Assembly: GCA_937139495.1 (NCBI GenBank)
Contig: CAKZQC010000046.1
Coordinates: 84,691-148,690, forward strand
Source of the DNA: an uncultured Saprospiraceae bacterium
Lineage (GTDB): Bacteria > Bacteroidota > Bacteroidia > Chitinophagales > Saprospiraceae
DNA length: 64,000 nt
Direction: 5' to 3'
Position 1 is the stretch's first letter, and each line of letters opens with the position of its first letter. Shown one piece after another: positions 26,562-35,500 of this stretch. Both the position numbers and the translations under genes were made by a program. The notes beneath the pieces were generated by a model. It was given only the letters and a program-made list of their open reading frames with translations. It was not told where the DNA came from and ran no database searches.

Positions 26562-29500
26562 TTATCTCAAAAGTGTCACTCGCCCTCTTATTGTTTTTTC
26601 TTCTGTTCCTAACTCATAGATTAGTACATAAACATAGACATCTCTAGCTTGTGTCACACCATTGTACATACCATTCCAACCTTGGTTTGATAGCTCATCG
26701 CCATTGTACACCAATTGACCAAAGCGGTTATATACACGGAACGTAAGAATCTGGTCATCGGTCAATCCAATAGGACGGAATACATCGTTGACACCATCGC
26801 CGTTTGGCGTAAAGGCATCAGGAATACCAATCAATTGTGCCGTTGTGTTGCCACGCAATTGGAAGACTACGATAGAATCACAGCCTGCTGTTGTTTGCAA
26901 ATTGAATATCGTAACCGTTCCTGTATCTACTGTTTGTCCGTTGTATGTAATCGCTCCATTGGCAGTACTGTCCATAAAGATTCGGAACGTATCTAATCCA
27001 TTGACTTGAACAATCACGGTAGAATCACACCCCTGACTGCTCGTATGAACCACTGTTGTGGTGCTACCTGTGGTCAGTGTTTGACCGTTGTAGGTAATGG
27101 TATTGCCTAAGCAAATATTGGTATCAATGGTGCTTGTAGCAATAGTATCCAATACTGCATTGACTGTAACCATAGAATCACAGCCCAAAACATTGGTGTA
27201 GTTAAATACGCTATTGCTGCCCACAGCAATACTTCTACCATCATAAACTAAACTATCTTGGCAAGTGCTTCTAGTAATGGTCGTTGGTAAAGAAATGCCC
27301 AAACTAACATTGACAATAACGACTGAGTCACCACAATTTATACTATTGGTATAAACAAAAGTATCGGCTGTACCTGCTGCGATTGTACGTCCATCGTACA
27401 CGAGACTCGTGCCACATATAGTAGTGTCTAGTGTCGTGCTGGTATTCACGCTGCTAGAGGTAACATTGACTCGCACCAAAGAATCACAGCCCGAAGTATT
27501 GATATATATAATCGTATCGGTTGTACCTACTCCTATTGTACGTCCATCATAAATTAGGCTATTCGCACAAGTACTGGTATCGACTGTTGTCAATAAAGAA
27601 GCACCAGAATTGACATTGACAATTATTACCGAATCACCGCAGCCAATACTACTTGTATAAGTAATTGTATCGGAATTTCCTGCGGCTATTGTACGTCCAT
27701 CATACACTAAAGTAGCGGTACATATGGTGGTATCTATGGTCGTACTAGTATTAACTCCAAGCGAAATAACATTGACTCGAACCAACGAATCGCAACCCGA
27801 AGCATTGGTATATATAATCGTATCGGCGGTACCTGCTGCTATTGTACGACCATCGTAAATCACACTGGTAGCACAAGTACTGGTATCCACTGCCGTGAAA
27901 GAACTTATTCCGATAGACACTACAAAACTATCGACTGCAAAACAGCCTGTATTGTTACTGACTAGCACCTCATAAGTCGTCGTTGTAGTAGGATATAACT
28001 TAGGATTAGAGCAGTTGGTACAATTAATATTTGTATTCCCCTGCCAATCGTAGTTATAGATATTTGGCAAATTGAGTGCTAGTGTATCCATATCACAAAG
28101 AACAGTATCTGCAATATCAACCAATGCGATAGAATCAATCGTCACATAAATACTATCTCGTGTACTGTTACCACAACTGTCTGTCACTTCAACCCAATAT
28201 AAGCCCTCCAAAAACACAGTATAGACTGAATCTATACTATTGTCTTGCCATAGGTAACTGGCATATTGATTCCCAGGACGAAGTGTCACGACTGCGTTTT
28301 CGCAAACAGCCGTATCATTTCCTATGAAAATAGGTGCAATTGTATCAGGCGAAACAGAACCGACAAATGTATCTCTACTGACTTTGCAAGCCGTATAGAC
28401 GGCTACTGTCATATTAATATTGCCTGCTGTAGTATTCGCAAGACGCAAGGTAGTGTCATTTTGATTGACTATTGTCCCGTTGCCATTATTGACCCAAACC
28501 ACAGAGTCAAAGCTACACAAGGTAGCTGGTAAGTTTATGCTGAATACACTTTCTGATTGGCAGTTATTGATGCTGTTTGTTATTGCTACTTGATAGGTCG
28601 TATCACAACAATCAGGATCCGCACAGTCAATCAAACTATCACCATCGTCATCTATTCCATTGTTACAAATTTCTACGGTATTGCAGAAGTTCGCACAATT
28701 GAACGATTGTGAACTGATTACGGCTGTCGCAATATGGTTTAGTAGGGTGTTGTTGGTTAGGTTAGTGACTGTCAATGACGGTGCAGCAATGCTATAAGCA
28801 GGCGTGAATACTTGCGGGTTATAGATACTATCCAAACAGTTTGTAATGCCCATACTATCCGATTTAACTACATATATATCGGTATCCCCTAATACACCAT
28901 TAGCAGCTATCCCAACAGAAACTATTGTATTATTGGATAACAACCTCAATCTAAGAAGTTTCTCTTGACTATTTACTCCGCCATATTGTTGTCCCCAAAT
29001 AATATTACCTAAGCTATCTGTTTTTATTATTTTAAAATTAGCATTAGCTACATTGTCACGGAAACCAACGATTAATGTATTATCCGTGTTTTCACCCAAG
29101 CCATATACACGCAATTCATTGGTAGCACTACTATATAATTTAGACCAAATAACATTGCCTGCAGTATCTATTTTCATCAACTGTGCCTTCGGTACTCCAG
29201 GAAGAGTAGCTGATGACCAAGAATTTCCACCTAAAAGTATGTTTCCATCTTGGCTTAAGATTATTCTATCAATTCCTTCATTTTGAGGTGTACTATACCT
29301 TTTGGACCAAATTACTTGTCCATTCGCATCTGTTTTTACAATTAAATTATCTTGTTGAGCATTCAAAATAGAGCCGCCTGCCACGATATCTCCGTTAGGT
29401 AATTCTATCAATTCATTGAACCACTCACGTGCAGTTTGATTATATCGTTTGTGCCAAATGATATTGCCTAGTGCATCAATACGCAATAACCCTGCATCCG

Positions 29501-32500
29501 ATAAATTATCAATTCTACTAGCTACAATATAATCTCCATTGCTTGCCTCTATAATATCATATCCTGTATTATTCGTACCACTCCCATAGCTCCGAGTCCA
29601 TATTACGTTACCAACTCGGTCTATTTTGACCACATAAATTTGAGTAACATTATTGCGTGTAGTCGTAGAACCAGTTAACACAAAAGTACTATCTCTATTT
29701 TGATGTCCTGCATAAAAATTTTCGGTTGATGCAAAAGTAGCTCCGCCACCGATTGTTCTTGACCAAACGATATCATCGTTGGCGTCCATCTTGACAATAT
29801 ACCCATCGGCAGTAGTACCAAAACTGTTGCTCTGTCCCACTATCAATACGCCTCCATCATGTGTTTCGATGACATCTTCTGCCAAATCTGTTCCTGTACC
29901 ACCAATTGATTGTTGATATTTGTTGACACAAGCACCACCATTAGTGCTATTTGTATCACAAGGCGTGATACAGCCAATTATTTGTAAGCTCCCCACTAAT
30001 CTAGTGGTATCAGGCACTGGCGTACCAGCTCCTAAAGTAGTAGTGGTAAATTGAGGTATCGTAAGTGTATAAGTCGGTACATAAGTCAATGGACTATAGT
30101 TTTGTTCGGCACAGCCCGTCAATCCTAATGAATCTGACTTAACGATATAAATAGAATTCGTAAATTGTCCGCTTATGTTTTTTTCGCCAACGGACACAAT
30201 AGAGCCATTTGGAAGTAATTTCGTTCTAAAAAGACGTTCGTAGTCATTGATGGCTCCATACTCCTTTCCCCAAATAACATCTCCCGTACGAGTAGTTCGC
30301 ACTACTTTAAAATTAGCGTCATTAACATTATCACTAAGTCCCATAATGATGGTACTATCTGAGTCTTGAGTCAAAGCATATATACGCATCTGATTCCCAA
30401 CATTCCCATATAATTTAGACCAAAGCAAATTCCCTGCAGTATCTACCTTCATCAATTGAGACTTTACAGCTCCTGCAAAAAAATTGGAATCCCAAGAATT
30501 TCCTCCTAACAATAAATTTCCATCTTTACTTTCTATGATTCGGTCGGCACCATCATTTTGTGGCGTTCGATAACTCTTAATCCACTTGAGCTGTCCATTC
30601 GCATCCATCTTGGCAATAAGATTATCTTGCTGACTGCCAAATATAGCTCCAACAGCCACAATATCCCCATTCGATAATTCTACCATATCTACAAACCACT
30701 CTCTCACTGTTTGATGATAAGACTTACGCCAAAGTAAATTCCCTGTAGCGTCTATACGCATCATTCCTGCATCTCTATAATTATCCAATGCCCCACAGAC
30801 CAAATAATCGCCATTTCTGGCTCTCTTGATACTCAGTGCAGCATCTCTTTGTGTACTGGTGTACATTCTAGACCAAATAACATTTCCTTGTCGGTCTAAC
30901 TTAACGACATATTGCTTGCTACTATTTTGAAACTCTCTAGCTCCTACTAGTACAAACGTACTATCAGGGTTTTGAAGACCACTATTAAAGCTCGTGGTAT
31001 CTACATCTATTACTTTTGACCATTGAATATTATCGTTTTCATCCAACTTGGTGATATATCCATTCTCAATTCCATTGCTACTATAACTGTCTGATTTGCC
31101 AATCACCAACAAGCCTCCATCTAGGGTAGGAATGACATCTGCTGCTGTTTCGTTGCCTGGTCCACCTATCGTTTGTTGGTATCTGCTAACACAGTTTCCA
31201 TTCGCAATAGGCGGCTGAGAAATAGTGATAACTCTAGTAACCGAAGTATCGGTACAGATTCCATTGGAAGCCGCTAACGATACGTAATAGAAACCTGCCG
31301 TACCAAAAGTATAAGTAAGATTAGGGTTATTTCCTACTACTACATTATCAATTATCCAACTATAAGTAGTGCTATTGGTTGAGGTACTTGTAAATACAAT
31401 ACTATCCCCTTCTGCCCCTTGTACTCTACTATAAGTAAAGGAGGCACTCACGGGACATACAACATTAAAAATCATAGTATCTTTCCCCATGCAATTAGGA
31501 TCTGTATTCGAAGCTTCTAATATAATGCGGTATTGCCCGACAGTATTGAAAGTGTAACTCGCATTCGTTGTTGTAGCAAAAGAAGTCCCGTTAATAAGCC
31601 AATCATAAGTAGTACCATTGGTTGTATTATTCGTAAAGTTGACCGTTGTGCCTAACGCTACAGGATTAGTAGCAGAAGCTACAAAAGCGGCATTGATAGG
31701 AGAAGTACAAGCAGGACTACAACCAGCAGACAGCAATAAGCTAGCACGAGTATTGGTCAAGAAAAACTGCATTCTTGTTCGTTGACCTGCGGTGAAGCGA
31801 TCGTAACAAGAAAAACTTGAATAGTCCATGTAATTTTCTCGCTGGTCAGGTTGATCTCCTATTCCTCCATTTGCAATCGGGCGAAACGGGTTGTTGACCG
31901 AAATATCATTTTCGTCTGTTGTACAAGAATTAACAGCTACACCACAAGCTGGTCTAGCGGTTGTGTTATCAGGTGGTGTATCACAAACTCTATCGTTGTC
32001 TGTTTGACAATCATTATTCGCACATCCAGCCTGAAATGTATGATAAAGCCCTAGATAATGCCCTACTTCATGTACCATTACCTTACTATTGTCTGTAGTA
32101 CTCCCTATGTAGTTATCTTCTACTACAACACCATCAAAATTGGAACCGTGTGCAGAAGGTAAATAAGCATAACCAGCTACGCCTCCGATTATATCATCAA
32201 CTACCCATACATTTAGGTAATCTCTAGGATTCCAACGCACTAGGTTTTTGAGTGCTAAATCTTGTGTATTATGGTTGAGGTTTGCCAATGTACTAACGCG
32301 TGTCGTAATCCCATTAGTGGCACTGCCGCTAGGGTCTCTTTGTGCCAAACAAAAAGCAATATCGACATCTACTCCTGTAGCAGGATTATAGACACCTACG
32401 TTTTCAAAAGCATCATTTAAATGCTGAATAGTTGTTTGTGCTTCTGCTAGAGTTGTAAAACCAGCGGCACTCGCACTAACCGAATGCAGAACTACTGGTA

Positions 32501-32789
32501 TCGTATAGGTTGCTCTAGTATTGCTACCTACATAACCACTATTAATGGCTCGCAATAACTGTTGTTCGAGTACTTCTTGCTGAAGTTGAAGCTGTGGGTT
32601 CTTTTGGTACAAATCGTCTTGGGCACAAAAACCTCCCTTGCCACTGGTGTGTGTATGATTATGCGTATGATTATGGCTACTATGGTCGTGAGTATGATCA
32701 TGAGTTGTACTAGCATAAAAAGTCTGATAGGCAACAAAAGACAAGGTAGCGGACAGTATTATACCTACAATAAAATGCAATCGGGTCAT
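26562..32789 (-). CDS. Giant secreted M43 metalloprotease with T9SS type B (CHU_C) sorting domain
   Basis: Surface protein of 2075 residues. I start at the ATG at 32789 (MTRLHFIVGIILSATLSFVA signal peptide); 22 extra upstream codons add no leader. In order: a short His-rich stretch after the leader; a metallopeptidase domain of the pappalysin/cytophagalysin family M43 with HEVGHYLGLYH (about 238-248); PKD-like domains (about 370-520); two homologous blocks of about 400 residues starting CVSRYQQTIGG (about 531) and CVNKYQQSIGG (about 951), each made of DGGxLxxG-type propeller strands; SprB-like segments; seven repeats of about 45 residues with YDGRTIAAG and GCDSLVRVNV; and a C-terminal CHU_C/type B sorting domain (AFTPNGDGVNDVFRPIG ... 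YNRFGQLVYNG). Likely a T9SS-exported protease-adhesin. It is probably transcribed alone. Confidence 0.88.
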   Translation of the reverse strand: MTRLHFIVGIILSATLSFVAYQTFYASTTHDHTHDHSSHNHTHNHTHTSGKGGFCAQDDLYQKNPQLQLQQEVLEQQLLRAINSGYVGSNTRATYTIPVVLHSVSASAAGFTTLAEAQTTIQHLNDAFENVGVYNPATGVDVDIAFCLAQRDPSGSATNGITTRVSTLANLNHNTQDLALKNLVRWNPRDYLNVWVVDDIIGGVAGYAYLPSAHGSNFDGVVVEDNYIGSTTDNSKVMVHEVGHYLGLYHTFQAGCANNDCQTDNDRVCDTPPDNTTARPACGVAVNSCTTDENDISVNNPFRPIANGGIGDQPDQRENYMDYSSFSCYDRFTAGQRTRMQFFLTNTRASLLLSAGCSPACTSPINAAFVASATNPVALGTTVNFTNNTTNGTTYDWLINGTSFATTTNASYTFNTVGQYRIILEASNTDPNCMGKDTMIFNVVCPVSASFTYSRVQGAEGDSIVFTSTSTNSTTYSWIIDNVVVGNNPNLTYTFGTAGFYYVSLAASNGICTDTSVTRVITISQPPIANGNCVSRYQQTIGGPGNETAADVIPTLDGGLLVIGKSDSYSSNGIENGYITKLDENDNIQWSKVIDVDTTSFNSGLQNPDSTFVLVGAREFQNSSKQYVVKLDRQGNVIWSRMYTSTQRDAALSIKRARNGDYLVCGALDNYRDAGMMRIDATGNLLWRKSYHQTVREWFVDMVELSNGDIVAVGAIFGSQQDNLIAKMDANGQLKWIKSYRTPQNDGADRIIESKDGNLLLGGNSWDSNFFAGAVKSQLMKVDTAGNLLWSKLYGNVGNQMRIYALTQDSDSTIIMGLSDNVNDANFKVVRTTRTGDVIWGKEYGAINDYERLFRTKLLPNGSIVSVGEKNISGQFTNSIYIVKSDSLGLTGCAEQNYSPLTYVPTYTLTIPQFTTTTLGAGTPVPDTTRLVGSLQIIGCITPCDTNSTNGGACVNKYQQSIGGTGTDLAEDVIETHDGGVLIVGQSNSFGTTADGYIVKMDANDDIVWSRTIGGGATFASTENFYAGHQNRDSTFVLTGSTTTRNNVTQIYVVKIDRVGNVIWTRSYGSGTNNTGYDIIEASNGDYIVASRIDNLSDAGLLRIDALGNIIWHKRYNQTAREWFNELIELPNGDIVAGGSILNAQQDNLIVKTDANGQVIWSKRYSTPQNEGIDRIILSQDGNILLGGNSWSSATLPGVPKAQLMKIDTAGNVIWSKLYSSATNELRVYGLGENTDNTLIVGFRDNVANANFKIIKTDSLGNIIWGQQYGGVNSQEKLLRLRLLSNNTIVSVGIAANGVLGDTDIYVVKSDSMGITNCLDSIYNPQVFTPAYSIAAPSLTVTNLTNNTLLNHIATAVISSQSFNCANFCNTVEICNNGIDDDGDSLIDCADPDCCDTTYQVAITNSINNCQSESVFSINLPATLCSFDSVVWVNNGNGTIVNQNDTTLRLANTTAGNINMTVAVYTACKVSRDTFVGSVSPDTIAPIFIGNDTAVCENAVVTLRPGNQYASYLWQDNSIDSVYTVFLEGLYWVEVTDSCGNSTRDSIYVTIDSIALVDIADTVLCDMDTLALNLPNIYNYDWQGNTNINCTNCSNPKLYPTTTTTYEVLVSNNTGCFAVDSFVVSIGISSFTAVDTSTCATSVIYDGRTIAAGTADTIIYTNASGCDSLVRVNVISLGVNTSTTIDTTICTATLVYDGRTIAAGNSDTITYTSSIGCGDSVIIVNVNSGASLLTTVDTSTCANSLIYDGRTIGVGTTDTIIYINTSGCDSLVRVNVTSSSVNTSTTLDTTICGTSLVYDGRTIAAGTADTFVYTNSINCGDSVVIVNVSLGISLPTTITRSTCQDSLVYDGRSIAVGSNSVFNYTNVLGCDSMVTVNAVLDTIATSTIDTNICLGNTITYNGQTLTTGSTTTVVHTSSQGCDSTVIVQVNGLDTFRIFMDSTANGAITYNGQTVDTGTVTIFNLQTTAGCDSIVVFQLRGNTTAQLIGIPDAFTPNGDGVNDVFRPIGLTDDQILTFRVYNRFGQLVYNGDELSNQGWNGMYNGVTQARDVYVYVLIYELGTEEKTIRGRVTLLR

Positions 32790-32908
32790 TGGAGTAACAA
32801 TTGAAATGAATAAAATAAATATTAATTTAGCCACTAAGATACTACTGTGAGGCAAAACAATAACTAATTTTATCCTTTTATTTTACATTTGTTAACTTAT
32901 TAAATGAT

Positions 32909-32950
32909 AAATGGACGGTTATGCAATAGCATAACCGTCCATTTTATTTT
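32909..32950 (-). terminator. Terminator of mnmG
   Basis: AATGGACGGTTATG pairs perfectly with CATAACCGTCCATT across a 6-nt loop, about 30 bp after the mnmG stop. T-rich sequence lies on both sides. Confidence 0.85.
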
Positions 32951-32970
32951 GTATTTATTAGAGTTTCTCC

Positions 32971-34833
32971 TTATCGACCCACAAAAATCAACAAGACCGA
33001 TATATCAGCTGGCGAGATGCCACTAATACGGCTTGCTTGACCGATGGTCATTGGTTTTACTTGATTCATTTTTTCGACCGCTTCGCTAGACAAACCCTTG
33101 ATAGTGCTATAATCTATTGTGTCTTTCAAGCGAACATTCTCTAAGCGATTTATTTTGTTAACTTGCTCTCTTTCCTTCTGAATATAGCCTTCATATTTGA
33201 TCGCAATTTCGGCAGCTTCTACGGACTCTGTATCAAACTGCTCCACAAACTGTCGGATACTCGGCACCGATTCCGCTAAAGCGACAATATTCACATTCGG
33301 TCGCAACAGTACTTTGTGCAATTTCATTTTTTGGCGTAGCGGTGCTGAACCTTGAGTTTCTAACATCGTCGCTATTTCCTCTGGGGCAATACTCGTTTGC
33401 TCAAAGAATGTTTTTATTTCTTCTTGAGCAGCTAGTTTCTCTTGTACCCTTTCCATGCGTTCACTTACGTCAATGCCTAATTTTTGGGCAAGTGGCGTGA
33501 GTCGTACATCAGCATTGTCTTGACGCAACAAAATACGGTGTTCGGCTCTGGAAGTAAACATTCGATAAGGCTCGTCCGTACCTTTATTGATCAAATCATC
33601 TATCAATACTCCAATATAAGCTTCTGAACGTTTGAGTACAAAAGGCTCTTCTTCTTGTATCTTTCGGTGGGCATTGATACCTGCCATTAGTCCTTGCGAA
33701 GCAGCTTCTTCATAACCCGTCGTTCCATTGATTTGCCCTGCAAAGTATAAGTTCTCTACGTGGCGTGTTTCTAAACTCAATTTGAGTTGAGTCGGCTGAA
33801 AAAAGTCGTACTCAATCGCATAACCAGGGCGGAACATTTTGGCATTTTCAAACCCTTCTATCAATCGCAATGCCTTGTATTGGACATCTTCGGGCAATGA
33901 ACTCGAAAACCCATTGAGGTAAACCTCGCAAGTATCCCAGCCTTCTGGCTCTACAAAAAGTTGGTGGCGCGTGCGGTCTGCAAAACGCTCTATTTTGTCT
34001 TCGATAGAAGGACAGTAACGAGGTCCTATTCCTTGTATTCTACCTGTAAACAAGGGAGATTTACTGAATCCTTCTTCTAATACCGCATGTACTTTAGGGT
34101 TGGTGTATGAAATATGACAAGGGCGTTGCTCTTTGAGTTTTGGCGTGTCTGTAAACGAAAATTTGCCAGCAGGCTCATCACCTTGCTGCACTTCCATCGC
34201 ATCCCAATTGATCGTCCTGCCATCTATACGTGCAGGAGTGCCTGTTTTCATTCGGCTGGCTTCAAAACCCAATCCTATCAGCTGTTCGGTAATACCCGTA
34301 GCCGCTTTTTCGCCCGCACGACCTGCTTTTATTTGACGTTCGCCAATATGGATAATTCCATTCAGAAACGTTCCGTTGGTCAAAATCACCGTCTTGGCAG
34401 GAATTTCCAAACCTAAGGAAGTTCGCACCCCTGTACAGATACCATCTTTAGTAGTAATTCCGACTACCATTTCTTGCCAAAAAGAAATATTGGGATGTGC
34501 TTCGAGCATCAATCGCCATTTTTCGGCAAAACGCATCCGATCGCTTTGTGCTCTCGGACTCCACATAGCTGGACCTTTAGATAGGTTCAACATACGAAAT
34601 TGAATCATGGTATGGTCGGTCACAATACCCGAATAACCGCCCAAAGCGTCTATTTCACGTACAATTTGCCCCTTGGCAACCCCTCCCATAGCAGGATTAC
34701 AAGACATCTTGGCTATTACCTCCATGTTCATGGTTACCAACAAAACCTTTGACCCCAAATTGGCGGCAGCTACTGCGGCTTCACAGCCTGCGTGCCCACC
34801 TCCCACTATCACTACATCGTATTCTGGAAACAT
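32971..34833 (-). CDS. mnmG: tRNA uridine-5-carboxymethylaminomethylation enzyme MnmG (GidA)
   Basis: FAD-dependent partner of MnmE that installs the cmnm5 group at wobble U34 of certain tRNAs. Length 620 matches the family. Landmarks: FAD-binding GGGHAGCEAA (11-20), SCNPAMGGVAKGQIVREIDALGG, the substrate segment MLNLSKGPAMWSPRAQSDR, TGTFLNG-type NGTFLNGIIHIGERQIKAGR, GYEEAASQGLMAGINA, TSRAEHRILLRQDNADVRLT and the C-terminal GLSSEAVEKMNQVKPMTIGQ helical domain. MnmE is not in this window. It is a single gene with its own terminator. Confidence 0.97.
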   Translation of the reverse strand: MFPEYDVVIVGGGHAGCEAAVAAANLGSKVLLVTMNMEVIAKMSCNPAMGGVAKGQIVREIDALGGYSGIVTDHTMIQFRMLNLSKGPAMWSPRAQSDRMRFAEKWRLMLEAHPNISFWQEMVVGITTKDGICTGVRTSLGLEIPAKTVILTNGTFLNGIIHIGERQIKAGRAGEKAATGITEQLIGLGFEASRMKTGTPARIDGRTINWDAMEVQQGDEPAGKFSFTDTPKLKEQRPCHISYTNPKVHAVLEEGFSKSPLFTGRIQGIGPRYCPSIEDKIERFADRTRHQLFVEPEGWDTCEVYLNGFSSSLPEDVQYKALRLIEGFENAKMFRPGYAIEYDFFQPTQLKLSLETRHVENLYFAGQINGTTGYEEAASQGLMAGINAHRKIQEEEPFVLKRSEAYIGVLIDDLINKGTDEPYRMFTSRAEHRILLRQDNADVRLTPLAQKLGIDVSERMERVQEKLAAQEEIKTFFEQTSIAPEEIATMLETQGSAPLRQKMKLHKVLLRPNVNIVALAESVPSIRQFVEQFDTESVEAAEIAIKYEGYIQKEREQVNKINRLENVRLKDTIDYSTIKGLSSEAVEKMNQVKPMTIGQASRISGISPADISVLLIFVGR

Positions 34834-34859
34834 TTATTTCTATTTTTTACTTCAATATT

Positions 34860-34914
34860 AGAGCGTGTCTAAAATTATATTTTTTGATAATTTGTGTAGT
34901 CTTAGACATGCTCT
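34860..34914. repeat. 55-bp inverted repeat with AGAGCGTGTCTAA ends
   Basis: AGAGCGTGTCTAA (34860-34872) and TTAGACATGCTCT (34902-34914) pair at 12 of 13 positions. Single copies of the same end occur at about 4430 and 43890, and a weaker one at 49850. TAGACATTATTA follows directly, as at 4444. It looks like a short non-autonomous mobile-element remnant 27 bp upstream of the mnmG start. Confidence 0.5.
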
Positions 34915-35054
34915 TAGACATTATTAACTCAAAGATAATTTATTAGCAACAGCTTATTGCTATCACTTCTCTTTTTTAGCTAAAAAATAACGCCAAATCT
35001 AATTCCAAAAATAAAATCACTAGTCGTAGAATAACACACCTCACATAGGGGCAT

Positions 35055-35086
35055 AAAAAAAGAGGACGAATCTGCAGTAAGTCCTC
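35055..35086 (-). terminator. Minus-strand terminator beside a small ORF
   Basis: GAGGAC (35062-35067) pairs with GTCCTC (35081-35086), followed on the minus strand by seven T. It sits 11 bp after the stop codon of the small ORF at 35098, which argues that something is transcribed here on the minus strand. Confidence 0.6.
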
Positions 35087-35097
35087 ATTAATTAAAA

Positions 35098-35313
35098 CTA
35101 ATTTTCTATTATATCTATTGGATACTGAAAAATACAACCTTTTTGCCTAAAATCAAAACTATCCCGAACATTACTGTCAATAAAATAAATATTTATTTTT
35201 ACAATAAAAACAGCTAAATCATTTATAAAAAGAGTACTAACAGTAATTACCAATAGTGTTAGCAGCCTTTCAGATAGTCTGCTTTTATTTTCATTTTGGA
35301 AATTAAAAAACAA
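35098..35313 (-). CDS. Possible small membrane protein
   Basis: A 71-codon ORF with ATG start and no recognised family. The middle (LLTLLVITVSTLFINDLAVFIVKI, about 17-40) could be one or two membrane helices, and the C-terminus is polar. Support is indirect: a hairpin terminator in the right orientation lies directly downstream. Base composition is as AT-rich as the surrounding gap, so it may be chance. Confidence 0.3.
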   Translation of the reverse strand: MFFNFQNENKSRLSERLLTLLVITVSTLFINDLAVFIVKINIYFIDSNVRDSFDFRQKGCIFQYPIDIIEN

Positions 35314-35500
35314 TAATTTATTGGTTAATTATTTTTAGTGGCAAAAAAAACAAAAATCTACTGTCATTGAACAATGGCAATTTGGACAGTTTTTTGAGCT
35401 TATCAACTAGTTATGGCTAAAATTTAGGTACGTTAAGGTTACTTTTTGGCACTTGCTCCATTAAGTGAATAAATACTATTGCTACAAAAACAAAAAAACT

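Larger units (their letters stand above)
34915..35500. other. Intergenic gap with one doubtful small ORF
   Basis: Nearly 590 bp between mnmG and the PD40/OmpA gene. It holds a repeat-end fragment (34915-34926), a minus-strand terminator (35055-35086) and a 71-codon minus-strand ORF listed separately. The last 170 bp are AT-rich and presumably contain the promoter of the gene at 35501. Confidence 0.5.
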
